A stretch of 64,000 nucleotides of DNA from Chromobacterium sp. ATCC 53434. Its GTDB lineage: Bacteria; Pseudomonadota; Gammaproteobacteria; Burkholderiales; Chromobacteriaceae. Positions 1 to 9,369 of this stretch are shown here, in pieces. A program made the position numbers and the translations under genes. Within the stretch, counting starts at the first letter, position 1. Each line of letters begins with the position of its first letter. The notes beneath the pieces are model-generated. The model ran no database searches. It saw only the letters and a list, made by a program, of their open reading frames with translations, and had not been told where the DNA came from. The stretch is taken from contig NZ_CP025429.1 in NCBI RefSeq assembly GCF_002848345.1, forward strand, positions 744,001 to 808,000. Reading direction: 5' to 3'.

Positions 1-2
1 TG

Positions 3-977
3 CAGGCGGTGCTGTCCTACGACGACGACCGCGTCGGCGCGCTGATGGACTTCGAGCTGGTGACGATACGCGCCGATGTCAGCTGCGAGGTGGTGCTGCG
101 CTATCTGCGCCGCTTCGACGAACTGCCGGGCCAGACCGACAAGATCTTCGTCACCGACGACGCCGGCCTGCTGAAAGGCGTGCTGTCGGTGCGCAAACTG
201 CTGGTGTCCGATCCCGACACGCTGGTGGAGGAGGCGATGGCCACCGAAGTGGTCAGCTTCCATCCGGACGAGGCGGCGGTGGACGCCGCGCTGGCCTTCG
301 AGCGCTACGACCTGGTCACCGCGCCGGTGGTGGACGAGCGCGGCGCGCTGCTCGGGCGGCTGACGGTGGACGCGATGGTGGACGTGATACGCGAGGAGTC
401 CGACAGCGAGATGCTGAACCTGGCCGGCCTGAAGGAAGAGGAAGACCTGTTCGCGCCGGTGATGGATTCGGTCCGCAACCGCTGGGCCTGGCTGGCGATC
501 AATCTGGGCACCGCCTTCTTCGCCTCGCGGGTGATCGGCGCCTTCGAGCATTCGATCGCCCAACTGGTGGCGCTGGCGGCGCTGATGCCCATCGTCGCCG
601 GCATCGGCGGCAATTCCGGCAACCAGACCATCACGATGATCGTGCGCGCGCTGGCGATGGGCCAGATGCGGCCCGGCCAGGCCGGCCGGCTGTGGCGCAA
701 GGAGCTGGGCGTCAGCGTGATCAACGGCATGGTCTGGGGCAGCGTCATCGGTGCGGTGGCCTGGCTGCTGTACGGCAGCGCCTCGCTGGGCCTGGTGATG
801 CTGGCGGCGATGACGCTGAACCTGATGCTGGCCGCCACGATGGGGGTGATGATCCCGACGCTGATGCAGAAGCTGGGCAAGGACCCGGCGCTGGGTTCCA
901 GCGTGCTGATCACCGCCTGCACCGACTCCGGCGGCTTTTTGATTTTCCTGGGTCTGGCCACCCTGTTTTTATTGTAG
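3..977 (+). CDS. mgtE: Magnesium transporter MgtE, C-terminal part (5' end outside window)
   Basis: The frame is open to the left edge, so the N-terminal domain is missing. The visible part starts within the cytosolic region. It has two CBS-like repeats (about residues 20-125), the connecting helix, and then five hydrophobic segments of the Mg2+ channel domain. The conserved pore signature GIGGNSGNQ lies near the first third of the membrane domain, and a TACTDSGGF motif lies near the C-terminus. In characterised MgtE proteins the CBS domains sense cytosolic Mg2+ and gate a dimeric inner-membrane channel. prmC starts 6 bases after the stop, so the two may be co-transcribed. Family assignment is secure; any regulatory leader would lie outside the window. 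Confidence 0.95.
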   Translation, partial: QAVLSYDDDRVGALMDFELVTIRADVSCEVVLRYLRRFDELPGQTDKIFVTDDAGLLKGVLSVRKLLVSDPDTLVEEAMATEVVSFHPDEAAVDAALAFERYDLVTAPVVDERGALLGRLTVDAMVDVIREESDSEMLNLAGLKEEEDLFAPVMDSVRNRWAWLAINLGTAFFASRVIGAFEHSIAQLVALAALMPIVAGIGGNSGNQTITMIVRALAMGQMRPGQAGRLWRKELGVSVINGMVWGSVIGAVAWLLYGSASLGLVMLAAMTLNLMLAATMGVMIPTLMQKLGKDPALGSSVLITACTDSGGFLIFLGLATLFLL

Positions 978-983
978 AGAGCG

Positions 984-1805
984 ATGCCGACGATAGAACA
1001 GGCGCTGCGGCGCCACGCCTTGCCCCGGCTGGAAAGCCGGATGCTGCTGATGCATGTCTGGCCCAGCCTGAGCCACGCGGCCATCATCGGCCATCCTGAA
1101 CGCGAATTGCCGGCCGAGGCCGCCGCCGTCTTCGACGCGCTGGCGGCGCGTAGGCTGGCCGGCGAACCGATGGCCTATCTGCTGGGCGTGCGCGAATTCT
1201 ACGGACGCGATTTCCGCGTCGATCCGGCGGTGCTGATCCCGCGGCCGGAAACCGAGCACCTGATCGAGCTGGCCTTGGGCAAGGTCGACCGGAACGCGTC
1301 CGCGCGGGTGGCGGACCTGGGCACCGGCAGCGGCATCGTCGCCGTCACGCTGGCGCTGGAGGCGGCGCCGTGGTCGGTTTGCGCCGTCGACGTTTCGGCC
1401 GAGGCGCTCGCCGTCGCGCGCGGCAACGCCGAGGCGCTCGCCGCCGGCGTCGATTTCCGGCTGGGCAGCTGGTTCGAGCCGTTGGACGCCGACGCGCGTT
1501 TCGAGCTGATCGTGTCCAACCCGCCGTATATAGAGCGCGACGACCGCCATCTGGCCGAGGGCGATCTGCGCTTCGAGCCGCGCGGCGCGCTGACCGACGA
1601 GGCCGACGGCCTGGCCTGCCTGCGCGAAATCGCCGCCGGCGCGCCGCGGCGGCTCGCCGCCGGCGGCTGGCTGATGGTCGAGCACGGCTACGACCAGGGC
1701 GAGGCGGTGCGCGGCCTGTTCGCCGCCGCCGGTCTGGCGCAAGTGGAAACCGTGCGCGACCTGGCCGGGCAGGATCGGGTCACCATCGGCCGGAAACCGG
1801 GCTGA
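984..1805 (+). CDS. prmC: Peptide chain release factor N5-glutamine methyltransferase PrmC (HemK)
   Basis: This 273-residue protein has the usual length for PrmC. It has an N-terminal helical release-factor-binding region, then IPRPETE (85-91), the SAM-binding motif DLGTGSG (111-117), and the catalytic NPPY tetrad (179-182) that contacts the target glutamine. PrmC methylates the GGQ glutamine of RF1 and RF2 in the cytoplasm using S-adenosylmethionine. The ATG follows a GAGAG ribosome-binding site. In many betaproteobacteria prmC follows prfA, but here it follows mgtE. Confidence 0.96.
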   Translation: MPTIEQALRRHALPRLESRMLLMHVWPSLSHAAIIGHPERELPAEAAAVFDALAARRLAGEPMAYLLGVREFYGRDFRVDPAVLIPRPETEHLIELALGKVDRNASARVADLGTGSGIVAVTLALEAAPWSVCAVDVSAEALAVARGNAEALAAGVDFRLGSWFEPLDADARFELIVSNPPYIERDDRHLAEGDLRFEPRGALTDEADGLACLREIAAGAPRRLAAGGWLMVEHGYDQGEAVRGLFAAAGLAQVETVRDLAGQDRVTIGRKPG

Positions 1806-1851
1806 GCGATGTGCGGGCCGGAGCGGTTTCCGCCGGTTGAGGACAAATGAA

Positions 1852-1876
1852 AAGCGGCCCGATGGGCCGCTTTGTC
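1852..1876. terminator. Bidirectional terminator between prmC and slyD
   Basis: A perfect hairpin AAAGCGGCCC-gatg-GGGCCGCTTT-like stem is flanked by A-rich and T-rich ends. It lies between the convergent prmC and slyD genes and can serve both. Confidence 0.7.
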
Positions 1877-1908
1877 AGACCGGGCGGCCTTGGCCGCCGC
1901 TAGCCGGA

Positions 1909-2388
1909 TCAGTGGTGATGGCCGTGTTCGCCGTGGGCGTGGCCATGGTTGATCTCGTCGGCGCTGGCGGCGCGGACTTCGACCACCTTGGCGGCGAAGC
2001 GGATGCTCATGCCGGCCAGCGGGTGGTTGGCGTCGACGATGGCCTTGCCGTCGGCGATGTCGGTGACGCGGAACAGCAGCAGTTCGCCGGTTTCCGGATC
2101 GTCGGCTTCGAAGACCATGCCGACTTCAACGTCGGCCGGGAACACTTCCAGGTCTTCCATGCGAATCAGCTCTTCTTCCGGATCGCCGAAAGCGTCGTCA
2201 GCGGTCAGCTTGACGTCGACGGCATCGCCGGCGCTCTTGCCTTCCAGCGCCTCTTCCACCAGCGGGAAGATGCCATCGTAGCCGCCGTGCAGGTAGCTGA
2301 TCGGCTCTTCGGTCTTGTCGAGCAGGTTGTTGTCGGCGTCGAACATTTCGTAGTGGAGCGTGACGATGGTGTTTTTGGCGATTTGCAT
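1909..2388 (-). CDS. slyD: FKBP-type peptidyl-prolyl isomerase SlyD
   Basis: This 159-residue protein begins MQIAKNTIVTLHYEM. It has the FKBP fold interrupted by the insert-in-flap chaperone domain (about residues 70-120) and ends in a short histidine-rich tail, HGHAHGEHGHHH, which binds nickel or other metals in SlyD proteins. SlyD is a cytosolic prolyl isomerase and chaperone; in enterobacteria it also helps hydrogenase nickel insertion. The metal tail here is shorter than in E. coli. The start was set by alignment with the family because the ribosome-binding site is weak. The gene is transcribed alone, divergently from roxA. Confidence 0.93.
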   Translation of the reverse strand: MQIAKNTIVTLHYEMFDADNNLLDKTEEPISYLHGGYDGIFPLVEEALEGKSAGDAVDVKLTADDAFGDPEEELIRMEDLEVFPADVEVGMVFEADDPETGELLLFRVTDIADGKAIVDANHPLAGMSIRFAAKVVEVRAASADEINHGHAHGEHGHHH

Positions 2389-2526
2389 GAGTTCGATATC
2401 CGTGATGGATGGTGAAAAAACTTGACAGGGACGGTCCCGAGGGTGTTCCTTCCACCGCAAGATAGGGCGCGTAGGCGTCTGGCCGTATTGTAAACCATAG
2501 ATGGGCGCCAAGGCCCGTAAAAGCTG

Positions 2527-3660
2527 ATGAATACCACTACCTTGCTGGGCGGCATGTCGCCCGAACAATTTCTGGCCGAATACTGGCACAAGAAGCCGTT
2601 GTTGATCCGGGGCGCGCTGACCGATGTCGGTCCGCACGTGGACTTTTCCATGCTGTCCGAGCTGGCGCAGCGCGACGACGCCGAGTCGCGGCTGATCGAA
2701 TACAAGAAGGAACGCTGGCACCTGGAGCGCGGTCCGTTCCGCGCGTCCCGCTTCCGCCGGCTGGCCGACACCGACTGGACGCTGCTGGTGCAGGGCGTCA
2801 ACCATCTTCTGCCGCATATCGACGACATTCTGTGGCGCTTCGACTTCATCCCTTATGCCAGGCTCGACGATCTGATGATCAGCTATGCTCCTCCTGGCGG
2901 CACGGTCGGCCCGCATTTCGACGCTTACGACGTGTTCCTGCTGCAGGTCGGCGGCCAGAAGCGCTGGCAGATCTCGTCGCAGAGCGACGCCGACTTCATC
3001 GAGGACGCGCCGATCCGCGTGCTGAAGGATTTCCGCATGGAGCAGGAGTTCGTGCTGGAGCACGGCGACATGCTGTATCTGCCGCCGCGCTGCGCCCACT
3101 ACGGCGTGGCGCTGGAGCCGGGCATGACCTACTCGATAGGTTTCAGGGCGCCGCCGGCGCAGGAGCTGGCGACCCAGTTCCTGGTCTATCTGCAGGACCG
3201 CGTCTGCGTCGACGGCGTCTACGCCGATCCCGAGCTGAAGCGGCCGGCCGATCCGGCTCGGATCGGCGACGAAATGGTGGCGCAGGTGTCGCGGCTGCTG
3301 TCGCAGATCCGCTGGGACGAGGGCACCGTGCGCGATTTCCTCGGCCACTATCTGACCGAGCCGAAGGCGCACGTGTTCTACGACGCGCCCGAAGAGGAGC
3401 TGGACGAGGACGAATTCGCCGAGGCGGTGGCCGACGGCGGACTGGTGCTGGACCGCAAGAGCCAGATTCTGTTCTGCGGCGACGGCGTCTATTGCAATGG
3501 CGAGAAGCTGGACGCGGCGCCGGGGGACCAGGCCGCCTGGCGCGATTTCGGCAACCGGCGGCGCCTGTTCGCCGGCGATTATTCGGCGGCTATGCTGTCC
3601 TCCTTGTACGACGGCTACCTATCAGGTTATTGGCATTTGCCAGCCGATGTAGCACAATAA
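2527..3660 (+). CDS. roxA: Ribosomal protein uL16 arginine 3-hydroxylase (JmjC/cupin oxygenase RoxA, YcfD)
   Basis: This is a 377-residue JmjC-like 2-oxoglutarate and Fe(II) oxygenase. The iron-binding triad is visible as HFD (H130, D132) and the distal histidine in RCAH (H191), matching the layout of E. coli YcfD. The C-terminal third is the winged-helix/dimerisation region. Characterised members hydroxylate an arginine of ribosomal protein uL16. The gene stands alone between slyD (divergent) and a small lipoprotein gene. The functional assignment comes from overall similarity to YcfD. Confidence 0.9.
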   Translation: MNTTTLLGGMSPEQFLAEYWHKKPLLIRGALTDVGPHVDFSMLSELAQRDDAESRLIEYKKERWHLERGPFRASRFRRLADTDWTLLVQGVNHLLPHIDDILWRFDFIPYARLDDLMISYAPPGGTVGPHFDAYDVFLLQVGGQKRWQISSQSDADFIEDAPIRVLKDFRMEQEFVLEHGDMLYLPPRCAHYGVALEPGMTYSIGFRAPPAQELATQFLVYLQDRVCVDGVYADPELKRPADPARIGDEMVAQVSRLLSQIRWDEGTVRDFLGHYLTEPKAHVFYDAPEEELDEDEFAEAVADGGLVLDRKSQILFCGDGVYCNGEKLDAAPGDQAAWRDFGNRRRLFAGDYSAAMLSSLYDGYLSGYWHLPADVAQ

Positions 3661-3918
3661 CAACAGTTTTGGCGTTTGTATCGGATCGGCGACGCGCGGG
3701 ACAGCCAAATTTGGGATTCGAACACCCGTTTTTGTGTCTATCCCGTTGCTTGCCGGGCTTTGGTCGGCGATGTGGTTTTTTTAGATTTTTGCCCTCTATA
3801 CAGCCATTTTTTTCGTGATACAATTTGCTCACTGATGGATTTTCAGTCGCCCGGCTTATTGTCGAGACCGTGCGATAACTGACGTCTTGTTCAACTTATC
3901 CTCAAAGGTAAAGAAAAA

Positions 3919-4122
3919 ATGAAACAGTCGCTCCTCGTTGCTGCCCTGCTGGCCGTAGCCCTGTCCGCTTGCGGCAAAAAAGAAGCCCCGGCCGAAGCTT
4001 CGGCTCCGGCAGTTGAAGCTTCCGCTCCGGCCGCTTCGGCTCCGGCTGCTGAAGCTTCCGCTCCGGCCGCTTCCGCTCCGGCTGCTGACGCGTCCGCTCC
4101 GGCTGCTTCCGCTGCCAAGTAA
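3919..4122 (+). CDS. Small Ala/Pro-repeat lipoprotein
   Basis: This 67-residue product begins with a lipoprotein signal (MKQSLLVAALLAVALSACG, lipobox LSAC, lipidated Cys at 19). It continues with charged KKEAP and then nothing but alanine-rich repeats of the type EASAPAASAPAA. The repeat is also visible at DNA level as near-identical GCTTCCGCTCCGGCCGCT units. A purine-rich AAAGG site precedes the ATG and a strong terminator follows, so it is its own transcription unit. The mature chain looks like an unstructured, periplasm-exposed tether. Neisseriales carry short lipoproteins of this style; no biochemical role is inferred. Confidence 0.8.
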   Translation: MKQSLLVAALLAVALSACGKKEAPAEASAPAVEASAPAASAPAAEASAPAASAPAADASAPAASAAK

Positions 4123-4142
4123 TTCGCGGCGAGCAACACAAG

Positions 4143-4167
4143 AAAACCGGCTTCGGCCGGTTTTTTT
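4143..4167 (+). terminator. Rho-independent terminator of the small lipoprotein gene
   Basis: The stem AACCGG(C)-ttcg-GCCGGTT is followed by seven T residues, 20 bases after the stop codon. Confidence 0.85.
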
Positions 4168-4332
4168 GCGCCCATTGATTGGCGGCTATTAGCAACAGTT
4201 GTAAATTTGGTGGAAAAACCACAGAAATTATCGCGGAATACAAAACGTTACATATTATGCCCGGCAATCGCTCAGACGGCGCTCCACTGCGGGGTTTGAC
4301 GCTGACCGTCGATCAAACAGATGTGCCGTGCA

Positions 4333-4360
4333 TAAAAAAACAGCCCGCTTTCGCGGGCTG
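4333..4360 (-). terminator. Rho-independent terminator of dapA-bamC
   Basis: A perfect 8-bp stem CAGCCCGC-tttc-GCGGGCTG (4341-4360) has a run of seven A on its left side. This reads as a T tract on the minus strand, just downstream of bamC. Confidence 0.85.
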
Positions 4361-4387
4361 TCGTGTTTTTGGCCATCGGCTGTTGCA

Positions 4388-5503
4388 TTACTGCAGTTCG
4401 GTCTGCAGCTTGCCCAGCGCGGTCTTGACGAAGTCGTCGGCCAGCGGCTTGCCCTGCTTGTCCTGGATCTGCAGCGCGGTGGTGCCGTTGCCTTGCTCCT
4501 GCAGCTTGATCCGGTATTCCGGCTCGGTCGGTTTGACCGCCTTGCCGTCGTCGCTCTTCCAGAACGCCAGGCCGGACCAGAAGCCGCCGCCGGAGTCCTT
4601 GCTGTCGGTCTCACCCTTGGCCGGCTTGACGTAGTACAGGCCCTGCGAGCGGTCGCGGTCGGTGACCACCAGGCCGACGCGGTCCAGCGCCAGGCCGACG
4701 CGGCGCCAGGCGCGGTCGAAGCCGTCGGACAGCTGCAGCTGGCCGTCGACGATCGGATCCTGCGGCTTGGCCGGAGCGGCCAGCGTCTGCTTGACCTGTT
4801 CCTTGGCCTTCTCCTCGGTCAGGCCGAGACGGACCATGAAGCGGCCCAGCAATTCGGCTTCGAGGTTGGGGTCGGTCGGACGCGGCTGCCACACGGTATT
4901 GGTCTTGCTGCTGTCGGCGTAGACTTCTTCCATGCCGCGCTGCGAGAAGTAGACCTCGGTGCCCTGCGGCGTGTTCTCCAGGCGGATGCGGAACTTGTCG
5001 CGCTCGCCGGTGGAGTAGACGCTGCCGAGGCCGACGGTTTCCAGCAGCTTGCGCAGGCCGTCGTTCGGCAGCTTGGCGCGGTTTTCCGCCCAGTCGGTTT
5101 CCATGATGCCGAGGCTGGGATCCTCGGATTTGATCACAAAGCCGTTTTCCTGCCAGAACGCCTTCAGCACCGGCCACAGCTCGGCGGCCTTCTTGTTGCC
5201 CACCAGCAGCCAGCGCTGCGTGCCGGCGCGTTCCATGCGGACATTGTCCAGCTGGTTGATCGCCACCGGCGACGTGGCCGAGGCGACGACTGGATCGGCG
5301 CTGGCGGTGGTGACGCCGCCGGGCAGATTGTACTTGTTCTGGATTTGCGGCGCGGTCAGGTCCGGCGGCACCTCCAGGCTGTTGGCGGTCGGCTTCGGAG
5401 CGTCGGACTTGTAATCCAGCGGCTTGCTAAGCGGTTCGGTGCTGCTGCAAGCGGCCATGAGGCCGGTTGCCACCAGGATAGCGACGGACGCGCTGCGTTT
5501 CAT
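4388..5503 (-). CDS. bamC: Outer-membrane assembly lipoprotein BamC (NlpB)
   Basis: This 371-residue protein begins MKRSASVAILVATGLMAAC with the lipidated cysteine at 19. The unstructured N-terminal segment that contacts BamD follows, and then two helix-grip domains. BamC is an accessory lipoprotein of the BAM complex that folds beta-barrel proteins into the outer membrane. The chosen ATG has a GGGAGT ribosome-binding site; longer in-frame openings lack one. It lies 26 bases downstream of dapA, the same pairing as in E. coli, so the two form an operon. Confidence 0.92.
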   Translation of the reverse strand: MKRSASVAILVATGLMAACSSTEPLSKPLDYKSDAPKPTANSLEVPPDLTAPQIQNKYNLPGGVTTASADPVVASATSPVAINQLDNVRMERAGTQRWLLVGNKKAAELWPVLKAFWQENGFVIKSEDPSLGIMETDWAENRAKLPNDGLRKLLETVGLGSVYSTGERDKFRIRLENTPQGTEVYFSQRGMEEVYADSSKTNTVWQPRPTDPNLEAELLGRFMVRLGLTEEKAKEQVKQTLAAPAKPQDPIVDGQLQLSDGFDRAWRRVGLALDRVGLVVTDRDRSQGLYYVKPAKGETDSKDSGGGFWSGLAFWKSDDGKAVKPTEPEYRIKLQEQGNGTTALQIQDKQGKPLADDFVKTALGKLQTELQ

Positions 5504-5529
5504 GCGGACTCCCATCATGCAAGGGATGA

Positions 5530-6405
5530 TCAAAGGACTTCGGCTTGTTTCATCGCCGCGACGACGACAGCCTCGGAGGCGGTGTCGAGCGGCGTGAGCG
5601 GCAGGCGGATGCCGGCGGGGATGCGTTGCATCCTGGCCAGCGCCCACTTGGCCGGAATCGGGTTGGGTTCGACGAACAACTGCTTGTGCAGGCCTTGCAG
5701 CTTGTCGTTGATCGCGCGGGCCCGGCGGGCGTCGCCGGCGGTGGAGGCCACGCACAGCTCGCTCATCTGCTTCGGCGCGATGTTGGCGGTGACCGAGATC
5801 ACGCCGTGGCCGCCGCACAGCATGAAGGCCATGCCGGTGGCGTCGTCGCCGGAGTACAGCGCGAAATCTGCCGGCGCGCGCAGCGCCAGATCGCAGGCGC
5901 GGCCGATGTCGCCGGTGGCGTCTTTCAGGCCGACGATATTCGGATGGACCGCCAGGCGCAGCGCGGTGTCGTTGCTCATGTCGGCGACGGTGCGGCCGGG
6001 AACGTTATACAGGATCACCGGCAGCGGGCTTTCGTCGGCGATGGCCTTGAAGTGCTGGTAGATGCCTTCCTGGGTCGGCTTGTTGTAATAGGGAACCACC
6101 GACAGCACCATGTCGGCGCCGGCCTCGGCGGACAGCCGGCCCAGTTCGATGGCCTCGCTGGTGGCGTTGCCGCCGGCGCCGGCGATCACCTTGACCCGGC
6201 CCTTGGCGTACTCGGCCACCGCCTTGACCACCTGGATGTGCTCGTCGACCGACAGCGTGGCCGATTCGCCGGTGGTGCCGACGGCGACGATGCCGGAAGT
6301 GCCGTTCTCGATGTGGAACTCAACCAATCGTTGCAACGCCGCAAAGTCCACCGCTCCATCGTTCGACATCGGTGTTACAAGCGCTACCAAGCTGCCGGTA
6401 AGCAT
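5530..6405 (-). CDS. dapA: 4-hydroxy-tetrahydrodipicolinate synthase
   Basis: This 291-residue TIM-barrel aldolase starts [13 protein letters not shown]. It contains the GTTGES motif that binds pyruvate, the YNVPGRT segment with the catalytic tyrosine, and the Schiff-base lysine in GLKDATGD. It condenses pyruvate with aspartate semialdehyde, the first committed step to lysine and meso-diaminopimelate for peptidoglycan. It is first in the dapA-bamC operon. The divergent gap towards ybiT holds an inverted-repeat element. Confidence 0.96.
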   Translation of the reverse strand: MLTGSLVALVTPMSNDGAVDFAALQRLVEFHIENGTSGIVAVGTTGESATLSVDEHIQVVKAVAEYAKGRVKVIAGAGGNATSEAIELGRLSAEAGADMVLSVVPYYNKPTQEGIYQHFKAIADESPLPVILYNVPGRTVADMSNDTALRLAVHPNIVGLKDATGDIGRACDLALRAPADFALYSGDDATGMAFMLCGGHGVISVTANIAPKQMSELCVASTAGDARRARAINDKLQGLHKQLFVEPNPIPAKWALARMQRIPAGIRLPLTPLDTASEAVVVAAMKQAEVL

Positions 6406-6520
6406 AGTTCTGCCTATTGGGATAAGGATTTACAAGGTTTACGATTGTAGCGGAATTCGTCTGGCTGGCAAAAGTTCGTGAACCGGAACCGCGCCGAACT
6501 TAGGGGAACGGCCCCCGTTG

Positions 6521-6529
6521 TGATAGAAT
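6521..6529 (+). promoter_or_regulatory. Possible extended -10 promoter upstream of ybiT
   Basis: The sequence TGATAGAAT fits an extended -10 (TGn plus TAGAAT). It has no good -35 and lies 20 bases before the inverted-repeat element that fills the ybiT leader. If used, the repeat would be transcribed as part of the ybiT 5' untranslated region. Confidence 0.4.
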
Positions 6530-6550
6530 CCTTCGTTTTTCCGATACTTA

Positions 6551-6689
6551 GAATCTGTTCGAGATCTTTCCCGGCGGCGGCCGTTTGATGCCCGTCGCGG
6601 GTGGCACTCGCCGCCCGGAGCGTTCGACGAAGCGACGCGCCGGCGAAGCGCGGCCCCGCGATGCCCGCCACGAGATCGCAAACAGGTTC
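6551..6689. repeat. Correia-like inverted-repeat element, copy 1 (ybiT leader)
   Basis: The left end GAATCTGTTCGAGATC and the complement of the right end GAACCTGTTTGCGATC match at 13 of 16 positions. They enclose about 105 bases that are GC-rich and partly self-complementary. The same ends occur at 29676-29821, so this is a dispersed family. The left end abuts TTA. It occupies most of the ybiT leader and stops 27 bases before the start codon. Confidence 0.75.
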
Positions 6690-6716
6690 ACGGCCCTGGC
6701 TGAAGGATCCTCAAGC

Positions 6717-8348
6717 GTGATTACCACAAGCAACATTACCATGCAGTTTGGCGTCAAACCTTTGTTCGAAAAGGTTACCGTCAAATTCGGCGAAGGCAAC
6801 CGTTACGGCCTGATCGGCGCCAACGGTTCCGGCAAGTCCACCTTCATGAAAATCCTCGGCGGCGATCTGGAGCAGACCGCCGGCGAAGTCGCCATCGAAA
6901 ACGGCCTGCGCCTGGGTAAGCTGCGCCAGGATCAGTTCGGCTATGAAGACCAGCGCGTGATCGACGTGGTGATGATGGGCCACACCGAGATGTGGTCGGC
7001 GATGAGCGAACGCGACGCCATCTACGCGAATCTGGAAGCCACCGAAGACGATTACATGCGCGCCGCCGACCTGGAGGCCAAGTTCGCCGAGTACGACGGC
7101 TACACCGCCGAGGCGCGCGCCGGCGAATTGCTGATGGGCGTCGGCATCCCGGTCGAGCAGCACTTCGGTCCGATGAGCGAAGTGGCCCCGGGCTGGAAGC
7201 TGCGGGTGCTGCTGGCGCAGGCGCTGTTCTCCAATCCGGACATCCTGCTGCTGGACGAACCGACCAACAACCTGGACATCAACACCATCCGTTGGCTGGA
7301 GCATGTGCTGAACGAGCGCAACGCGACGATGATCATCATCTCGCACGACCGCCACTTCCTGAACTCGGTCTGCACCCACATGGCCGATCTGGACTACAAC
7401 ACCATCCGCATCTACCCGGGCAATTACGACGACTACATGATCGCGTCGGCCCAGGCCCGCGAGCGCCAGCTGTCGTCGAACAGCAAGGCCAAGGAGCGTA
7501 TCCAGGAGCTGCATGAGTTCGTGGCCCGCTTCTCCGCCAACAAGTCCAAGGCCCGCCAGGCGACTTCCCGCCTGAAGCAGGTGGACAAGTTGAAGTCCGA
7601 GATGGTGGAGGTGAAGCCGTCCAGCCGCCAGAATCCGTTCATCCGCTTCGAGATGGACGACAAGTACAAGCTGCACCGCCAGGCGGTCGAGGTGGAAAAC
7701 CTCAACAAAGCCTACGACAGCAAGGTGCTGTTCAAAGATATGAATCTGATCCTGGAAGCCGGTGCTCGTCTGGCGGTGATCGGCCCCAACGGCGCAGGCA
7801 AGACCTCGCTGATCAAGCTGTTGGCCGGCGCCTTCGAAGCCAAGTTCGCCGAAGGCCTGACTGCAGACTACGGCAATGTAAAGTGGGCGGAAAAAGCGCA
7901 GATCGGCTACTTTGCGCAGGACCATGAAGCCGACTTCGACAGCGACTGGACCTTGAGCGAGTGGATGCGCCAGTGGGGCCAGGAGGGCGACGACGAACAG
8001 GCGATCCGCGCCACGCTGGGCCGTCTGCTGTTCGGCGGCGACGAGGTCGGCAAGCCGGTGCGCGTGCTGTCCGGCGGCGAGAAGGGCCGCATGTTGTACG
8101 GCAAGCTGATTCTGCAGAAGCCGAACGTGATGATCATGGACGAGCCGACCAACCACATGGACATGGAGTCCATCGAGTCGTTGAACATGGCGCTGGAAAA
8201 GTACAAGGGCACGCTGATCTTCGTGTCCCACGACCGCCAGTTCGTCAGCTCTCTGGCCACCCACGTGCTGGAGCTGGACGGCAAGGGCGGTTACGACTAC
8301 TACACCGGCAATTATGAGGATTACCTGGCCAGCAAGGGCTTGGAATAA
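6717..8348 (+). CDS. ybiT: ABC-F family ATPase YbiT
   Basis: This 543-residue tandem ABC protein has no membrane segments. The first Walker A is GANGSGKST (34-42) and the second is GPNGAGKT. Both halves carry an ABC-F signature and LLDEPTNN or MDEPTNH Walker B motifs, and a charged linker joins the two domains. Residues match E. coli YbiT closely along the whole length, better than EttA or Uup. ABC-F proteins bind the ribosomal E site and adjust translation. The GTG start at 6717 has an AAGGA site. An in-frame ATG at 6585 would add 44 residues encoded by the inverted-repeat element and is rejected. Confidence 0.92.
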   Translation: MITTSNITMQFGVKPLFEKVTVKFGEGNRYGLIGANGSGKSTFMKILGGDLEQTAGEVAIENGLRLGKLRQDQFGYEDQRVIDVVMMGHTEMWSAMSERDAIYANLEATEDDYMRAADLEAKFAEYDGYTAEARAGELLMGVGIPVEQHFGPMSEVAPGWKLRVLLAQALFSNPDILLLDEPTNNLDINTIRWLEHVLNERNATMIIISHDRHFLNSVCTHMADLDYNTIRIYPGNYDDYMIASAQARERQLSSNSKAKERIQELHEFVARFSANKSKARQATSRLKQVDKLKSEMVEVKPSSRQNPFIRFEMDDKYKLHRQAVEVENLNKAYDSKVLFKDMNLILEAGARLAVIGPNGAGKTSLIKLLAGAFEAKFAEGLTADYGNVKWAEKAQIGYFAQDHEADFDSDWTLSEWMRQWGQEGDDEQAIRATLGRLLFGGDEVGKPVRVLSGGEKGRMLYGKLILQKPNVMIMDEPTNHMDMESIESLNMALEKYKGTLIFVSHDRQFVSSLATHVLELDGKGGYDYYTGNYEDYLASKGLE

Positions 8349-8353
8349 TCCAG

Positions 8354-8378
8354 TTACGGCCTGTCACAGGCCGTAGCT
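8354..8378 (+). terminator. Probable terminator after ybiT
   Basis: The stem TACGGCCTG-tca-CAGGCCGTA follows the stop codon, but the T tract after it is short (GCTTTA), so termination may be partial. Confidence 0.5.
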
Positions 8379-8559
8379 TTACCGGCGGGAGGGGGTGCGC
8401 TATATTGCAGCGCACAAACTCCCGCTTTTCATATGCGCCGCCAGCGGCGCGACAACAATAATCAGAAACCGGCCGGGAGGGTCGATGCTGGAGGCATCTC
8501 GTGCTCATCCGTCCAGGAGGCCTGATGAGATCTGCAAAGCGGTAAGAGAAGGAAATATC

Positions 8560-9300
8560 ATGCGTCTAAAAGGGAAAGTGTCCATCATCACCGGTTCGGC
8601 CAGCGGCATCGGCAAGGCCACGGCGGAGAAGTTCGTCAAGGAGGGCGCCATCGTCGCGGTATGCGACCTGGACCAGGAGGCGGTCAAGACCGTCGTCGAC
8701 GAACTGAAGGCTCTGGGCGGCGAGGCCTACGGCTACAAGGTGGATGTCACCAACAAGGGCCAGATCGCCGAAATGGTGGCCGACCTGAAAAACCGTTGCG
8801 GCCGCATCGACGTGCTGGTCAACAACGCCGGCATCGTCCAGGACGCGCAGCTGATCAAGATGAGCGAAGACCAGTTCGACAAGGTGATCGACATCAATCT
8901 GAAGGGCGTCTACAACTGTGCCCGCGCTGTGGTGGACACCATGGTGGAGCAGGGCGGCGGCGTGATCCTCAACGCCTCGTCGGTGGTCGGCGTCTACGGC
9001 AATTTCGGCCAGACCAACTACGCGGCCGCCAAGTTCGGCGTGATCGGCTTCGTCAAGACCTGGGCCAAGGAGCTGGGCAAGAAGGGCATACGCGCCAACG
9101 CCGTGTGCCCTGGCTTCGTCGCGACGCCGATACTGAAGGCGATGCCGGAAAAAGTGCTGCAGGCGATGGAGGACAAGGTGCCGATGCGCCGCATGGCCGA
9201 TCCGGCCGAAATCGCCAACGTCTACGCCTTCCTGGCGTCGGACGAGGCCAGCTACATCAACGGCGCGGCCATCGAGGTGACCGGCGGCCTGACCTTGTAA
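8560..9300 (+). CDS. Short-chain dehydrogenase, FabG-like 3-oxoacyl-(ACP) or acetoacetyl-CoA reductase
   Basis: This 246-residue classical SDR has the NAD(P) glycine motif [11 protein letters not shown] (about 11-21), NNAG (about 88-91), the catalytic serine in NASSV and the YAAAK catalytic pair, ending in the usual GGLTL. Length and sequence fit FabG-type reductases. However, the main fabG normally sits with fabD and acpP, and none of these are nearby, so this is a paralogue. Asp at the end of beta-strand 2 (VCDLD) suggests NADH preference, and the substrate is not decided by sequence. The ATG follows AGAGAAGGA. Confidence 0.85.
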   Translation: MRLKGKVSIITGSASGIGKATAEKFVKEGAIVAVCDLDQEAVKTVVDELKALGGEAYGYKVDVTNKGQIAEMVADLKNRCGRIDVLVNNAGIVQDAQLIKMSEDQFDKVIDINLKGVYNCARAVVDTMVEQGGGVILNASSVVGVYGNFGQTNYAAAKFGVIGFVKTWAKELGKKGIRANAVCPGFVATPILKAMPEKVLQAMEDKVPMRRMADPAEIANVYAFLASDEASYINGAAIEVTGGLTL

Positions 9301-9369
9301 GATCGCCGCGGGAGTCGCCGCCTGGCGGCGGGTCCCGCGCTATCCGGCAAGTCGCGGAAGCATGTATAT

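Noticed and set aside
6585..6716. A 44-residue N-terminal extension of YbiT
   Set aside because: It is encoded by the inverted-repeat element, is Arg-rich, and homologues begin at the GTG at 6717.
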